From Owenia fusiformis (lineage: Eukaryota > Annelida > Polychaeta > Sabellida > Oweniidae): a DNA stretch of 64,000 nt. Shown here piece after piece: positions 58,651 to 64,000 of the stretch. The notes beneath the pieces are model-generated. The model had not been told where the DNA came from and made no database searches. It saw nothing but the letters and a program-made list of their open reading frames with translations. Each line of letters begins with the position of its first letter. Position 1 is the stretch's first letter. The translations under genes were made by a program, and so were the position numbers. The stretch is taken from positions 2,294,001 to 2,358,000 of the forward strand of contig CAIIXF020000006.1 of the NCBI GenBank assembly GCA_903813345.2. The letters are read 5' to 3'.

Positions 58651-61600
58651 CAATTGCACGACATATGCATGGGTCATATTTGTAATGTCATCACCATTAA
58701 CACTAAGTACAATATCACCACACCTGGAAAACAAACAGAAAATATTACACAGACTTGATCATTTTGGGTTATAGTAACATCTCAAGGGGAAATAACCTCC
58801 TGTCCAACCATGGCCCTATTTTCCTGTAAAGATGAACCTCTATTTTAAGTCAAAGACACATATCATCAACACTGATAGGTGTGAAAAAATTACTCATCTC
58901 ATCACTATAAGAACCTAAATACATGATGCGAGTTTTCAGATAAAACGTATATGCCCTTATAAGGGGGCCTGAATGTGGTACGTCAGCAACAAATAGGCAG
59001 GAAATGATGAGATGTGAGATTTTATATGTTGATCAGAATTGTTTATTTAAAGAGTGTAGATAGGGTGACAATCTTATAAAGGGTACATACTTTAGTCTTC
59101 CATCTCTGAATGCTGGTGTACCAGGGACAAGGGACTTGACGTGTATACCCTGTTTTCCTGGTGTGCTGTCTATTCCTCCCACTATGGAGAAACCAAGACT
59201 CTGCGAGTAACCCTTCTGAATTGTTATGGTTTTTACAATTTGGCACTTTCTGGAAGCATAACGGTGTTTTGAATTAGATAATGGTTTGATTTCACATAGA
59301 ACATTGAATGAAAATAATACTTATGGCATATTTTGTCATTTTCTTTCTAGTATGTCATTATGTCAACAGATATCTGTGTGGTTCTTTAGAATTCAATTCT
59401 CTACCAAACTTGAAAACAATTTAGAAATCAAATAAAACAAATACACAAATACTCCCATTTCAAAACTAAATTTTGAATCAATTGGGCAGATATAGTAATT
59501 TTTCAAAAATATTTTAGATATTAACCTTAATTCAATGAACTTACTTTGGAAGATTCAACCAGTACAACCATGAAGGGGAGAAGTTTGTAATGCCATCACT
59601 TGACTCCACACTGCTGATTGTTCGAAGTGTCACACTTTTAGCATCTGCACTTGCCTTGAGAGCTTTCACCGCCTCTTTGTGTGTAAGGCTCTTCAGGCTG
59701 GTGCCATTGATGGCCAAAAGAACGTCACCTTTCTGAAAATTACACAAATATTAACTGTCACATTCTCTATGGTGATAATAAGATTATCTATACAAAATGT
59801 GTATGATTATGTAATAACCAGCTTCTGATCTGGGATACACAGTGACAGTCGTGGAACCTGTGCAAGGTTATCGATTCTTGATGAGCTTTGATAAATTCTT
59901 TATTGAGTCTAAGATGCCAAATTCCACTTCAAAGAAAAATAATTTGTTGTTGATTGAATCATTATATGGGCTTTTAAGAAAAAGAAATTAGTCTCTTGAA
60001 AGTCCATGATTGAATGTTTTCTTCAATATATGAACATGCCATTCATTTTAGTGGGTTGAATGTATGATTTATTTTACAATCTCTTACTTTGATTTGCTTG
60101 CTGCGTCCTAGGCACCCATTAGCTTGTATGTTAGTTACATAGAGAGGAATATCACCACGTAAGCTCTCCAATCCACCTGCGACACTAATTCCTAAAGATT
60201 CTTTTGAGTCCTTGAAAAAGAATAAGCCTTCAGTTTTGACACTTCAAACATGACATACAGGGGAAGACATTCACTTCTCAAAATCTAAGACATATTCCTA
60301 AAAAAGTCATCATTTCCTCCCATTTTTGTGTAGTTAATTAGCTTATTTTCCAAAAGCATTTTAGACCTGGAGCTTGTTAATCCATTAGTTATAACAACAG
60401 ACCCCATGAGATAAAAAAAATTGTAGCTAACTTGATAATACAGGCAAGGAGCTTTAAAGTACCTTGGCTACAGTGAAGTGCTTTTCTTCACATTGCTTAC
60501 AAAGAGCACCATCATCTGCTAAAGAACCAGAAATCTGCTCATGTGACGTTGAACGTATTAAATCGGGAGTTTGTGGTCGACTACGTCTTGAAACAACAAA
60601 TTGCACTTTGTCCACACTGGCCTGGAAATGAGAACTTTTATTAGTTTCTTTAATTGAGGATCATTTGCAAAAAACAGTTAACTTGAGGACATTTAGCTTG
60701 AGTAATGTCAAGCAAGGGGAATTTTGCCTTAATAGAATCAAGCAAGGGGCATTCTTCCTGAATTGAGTTAAACAAGGGGCATTTTCTATACACTGTTCAC
60801 TAAGGTAGGGATGATTTCTGTGTGATATTAAATATCTTCCTGTTCAGTCAACAGGTTACATGGATATGCACTGAAATAAAACTGGTATCCCTTGTAGGCA
60901 TAGGATATCTAGTTTAAAAGTGTTTACATCGAGAAGTGTTTGGATTTTAAAGATGTGTTTGGACATAAAGGTGTTTGGATTAAAGATGTGCTTGGACATA
61001 ACGTTTTCATTGTTTTTGTATCTACCTGTATTATATTAGCTGCTTGTTCTTGGGTGCCAAATGTCAAATCTTGGCAGTTGATCTCCAGTATTCTATCATC
61101 ACGCTTCAAGCGGTTGTCTTGAGCAGCTAGTGATTCTGGGATCTAAAAGTATGGCAGAATATTTATGGAACTGTTTGCAGTTTATAAATATAACAGTTGA
61201 TATAAACTTTTGCATAATTGTTTTCTTCGTTATGGATAGATACATTTATTTATTTCGTAATGACTGACGCAAAATGATTGAAATTGAGTGGGTTACTTTC
61301 AAATTAAGAAAAATAAGAAAAATAACATTTTCAGTTATTATGTAAATAGAAACAACATACCACATCCATTATGTAAAGTCCTGGAGAATGCCTGGAAATA
61401 AAATAAGAAATTTAATATTCAATGCCATTCTTATAGACAATTTCATTTTTGACGAGTGATGGGCAGTGGGCACTATAATGCTCGATATTATAAGCAAAAC
61501 GATCTATATATCTTGTCCTCATTAGAACTTTGGGCTAAAGCTAGGGTAAGTGAAATATTTCAAATTTTGAAAACAATGATGGAATTGTGTTTTATCTCAC

Positions 61601-64000
61601 AGTTGTTCTGTTTTTAATTCTATGCTGTCTATGTATTAAAGCCCTAATCATGCTTATATTGTGAGAATGTAAACATAGATGTCACTGTAGTGGGCTCTTC
61701 AGAAAATGCTATTTATCTCAAATACATAAACCTTGTGAGAAATAGATTGAGTATCAGGCCTCCATTCATTGATTGTTTTTAGAATGTTAATAATTTTTCA
61801 TGACATATTAAAAAATAATCTTACCTTTTTCCTACAAGCTTTATACCAAGCTGTTTTCCTTTCTGTTTCACTAGGGAAATTCGAAGGATCTCTGCAAATG
61901 AGAACAATTAGCATTAATATCAACTTAGTGAAATATACTAGGCCATTGAGATATATTTAGGCAAATGAACTGGAAAAATGATAGGATAATTCTACCCAAA
62001 ATATGCACTTGGTACTTAAGTTACAACTGAATAATTTCATCAGAATATGTCACCTCAAATTAACTGTTTAATAGATTTGAAAACAGAAGAACTGTGATAT
62101 AAATATAAACTTTTCGAGAATATACAGAGAAATACAATAATAATGAGAGTAACAATTCCAATAAGAATTTATCGAAAAACTCTTGGAATATTATTTCATA
62201 ACAGATCAATAATAAAACCAATTCCTATAAAAAAATTAATCTTTTTCTATCAATAGTCACCATTATGTAAAACATTTCTTATTGATCACATGACATGACA
62301 AAAAATACCTGACCTAAATTTAATTGTACATTCACAATTATCTAATAGAATATGTGTTTGATTTTAAGAAGGCATTAAGAGTTTTTCTTATTTATCTTGA
62401 CTGCATATGTAGAATTTCTATTCATTTGCAAATGCAGTTGTATTTTATGAAAATCTTCCATATAAAAGCCATTTGATTCATCTGAATCTTGGATATTTTG
62501 ATATAGACCTTTATGTACATATCGTGTTAATTTCCTGTTTTTCTCACGTCATTCCTTTTTCTATGAATCAATACATTAACAGTTATTCAACTTTTCCAGT
62601 TTCAATTCACCTTGCAAACAAAATCGACATGTACAATGCACTCTTTTACACTTATGGCTTTTGGCATTTTGCAAGAAGAATAAAGTACAGAGGGGAGAAA
62701 CTTTGAGAAAAACCTTACATGGATTAATTTTTTTTTTTTTTTTACATACTTCATATTTATTTCTAAAAATCAATTGAAATACAATACAAAAACTCAGAGT
62801 GGGTGGTTATACTAGGGGCATTTCTGTGGTCATAGCTCATATTTCCTTTGAACAGCATTGTTTGTCTACTGGAAATAATCAATGATAAAATACTTTAATT
62901 TGTGAGCTGTGATAATTTCAAAAATCAACCCTGTGTTAATACAGAATCTATTAGACTACAATTTACTCTAACATTTCAATCTTCATAAATTTAAATTTTG
63001 AATAACTTCTCAATCCTTTTTCAGAAAATTAGATTTGGATTATAAATAAAAATAAATATATAATTAAAAAAGGAAACATGCCTTTTAAGCTTTTTTAAAA
63101 AGTTACTTTCAAAATTTTACACTCTCTAAGCTTTGTTGCCCCTTTAAATAACAATTTTATTGATATTTCATTATGCTCGTTTCACATTTTAATCTTTTTT
63201 CTTTGCAATTTTGTATTTCAACAAAAATGAAAAGCAAAGTTTTTTCTAAATTTAGATACATAAACGTTACATGGAAGTATCTTGTTTAGCTATTTGAGAA
63301 TATAATATTTCAAGTTAAAATTGTTCAACAGATTGTATATTGATTATGCCTCAAGCCCAAAACCACAAGACATTTTTTCATAATTTAGTTAAAGTGTGCA
63401 ATCACCACAATAGGCTGCAGATATTTAGTTTTCTCAGATGAATCGTATTCAATTATTAATTAATTAACCATATTTTGAACTTGCGGAACAAAAAGTGTTG
63501 AAATTTGTGAGAAGCTAATCTCATGAGTAATAGAAATCTAGGGTTGTATGCTTAAATATTTTGTTACAATGTATTATATGAGAATTTGTTTTTAATTGGT
63601 GTTTTGGTCTTATACAGGGTTGGCCTTTTACATGGAGTCAAATGTCAGAGAATGTTTGTTTCTTTCATTTTATATTTCATATAAAATATCAAATCAAAAC
63701 CTGTGTTCCTGGAACAAGTTTGGTACCTCAAAATAATGTTCAACTTTTGAGGTATTCAACTTTAGAACAGATAATTTCTGATGATGGATAATTGAACTTT
63801 TAATTCTGATTCACTTATGGAGATGTTCCACTTCCACAGAATGTAATGTATCTAAAATATCTCCTACCTTCTTTTTCTATTGGACTATTATCCTCTGATT
63901 TTTCTCTATAAACAGTGAGGCGACATATTGAGTAGAGGAGTTCCAAGGCTTTCCTGGCCTGGGTGTGGGTGGCTTGGGTTAGGTCCTCACCATTCACCTG
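58588..64000 (-). CDS. LNX: E3 ubiquitin ligase LNX (Ligand of Numb X), C-terminal part with four PDZ domains
   Basis: LNX proteins are RING-type E3 ligases whose PDZ domains bind Numb and junction proteins. Nine exons join in frame, 5' to 3': 63868-64000, 61825-61891, 61361-61391, 61026-61142, 60463-60621, 60088-60210, 59545-59732, 59091-59249 and 58588-58723 (370 codons). PDZ1 is partial (VNGEDLTQATHTQARKALEL). PDZ2 has QLGIKLVGKR, RDDRILEINCQDLTFGTQEQ and ANIIQ, then VVSRRSRPQTPDLIR. PDZ3 has ESLGISVAGG and GDVLLAINGTSL. PDZ4 has QSLGFSIVGG and CGDIVLSVNGDD. The linker PSWLYWLNLPK and the C-terminus VVSWPGALV are LNX hallmarks. RING and NPxY regions must lie beyond 64000. One or two vertebrate paralogues exist (LNX1/LNX2); which one this matches cannot be told here. 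Confidence 0.93.
61892..63867. other. LNX intron, 2 kb
   Basis: No exon or RNA gene recognised. A MITE-like end (ATACAGGGTTGGCC at about 63614) and pogo-type words (AAAACCTGTGTTCC, GTTCCACTTCCAC) at 63678-63845 are visible. AT-rich elsewhere. Confidence 0.5.

Noticed and set aside
1-64000. CRISPR arrays, operons, prophage or bacterial-style systems
   Set aside because: The tandem arrays have no spacer-repeat pattern and all genes are spliced eukaryotic genes.

Overview
This is AT-rich nuclear DNA from an animal. The genes have many small exons with GT/AG introns, and the introns and spacers are full of transposon debris and minisatellites. A nested fibrinogen-related gene, tRNA-derived SINE sequence and abundant hAT-like, mariner-like and pogo-like repeats suggest a marine invertebrate. 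A lophotrochozoan such as a mollusc or brachiopod is my guess, but nothing in the window proves the phylum. I rebuilt the exon chains by hand from splice sites; in every multi-exon model the exon lengths add up in frame.

Layout. (1) 822-2889, minus: 5' exons of general transcription factor IIB, continuing off the left edge. (2) 3076-5578, plus: complete mitochondrial endonuclease G, head-to-head with TFIIB (186 bp between start codons), with a 17-copy minisatellite in its last intron. (3) 5579-8308: spacer with two foldback elements. (4) 8309-12197, plus: complete splicing factor PRPF38B with a C-terminal RS domain. (5) 12198-20678: its 3' UTR, pogo-type repeats and a 3.3 kb hAT-like element (TSD CTTATTAA/CTTATTAG) that holds a tandem array and an inserted LINE 3' end. 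(6) 20679-55539, minus: one 18-exon gene of 1116 codons with an N-terminal armadillo-like region, three fibronectin type III domains and a disordered basic tail. I do not recognise this architecture. Its intron 6 carries a 5.2 kb polyC-rich element split by a 3 kb LINE with an open reverse transcriptase frame. Its 17 kb intron 1 carries a nested plus-strand fibrinogen-related gene (39940-42140), a SINE, several MITEs and an 8.5 kb foldback element with nested inverted arrays. (7) 55540-58587: spacer with a mariner-type repeat, an array of AGGTCA-like motifs and a minisatellite. (8) 58588-64000, minus: the C-terminal 370 codons (four PDZ domains, the first partial) of a Ligand-of-Numb protein X (LNX) E3 ligase; the RING part lies off the right edge. 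The terminal codons of LNX have been tandemly copied about ten times beyond the stop codon.

The protein genes are mostly housekeeping or signalling genes and do not form a pathway. The unusual content is the ARM-FN3 gene, the LNX-derived exon array and the nested repeat elements, two of which share precise 5-bp target duplications.
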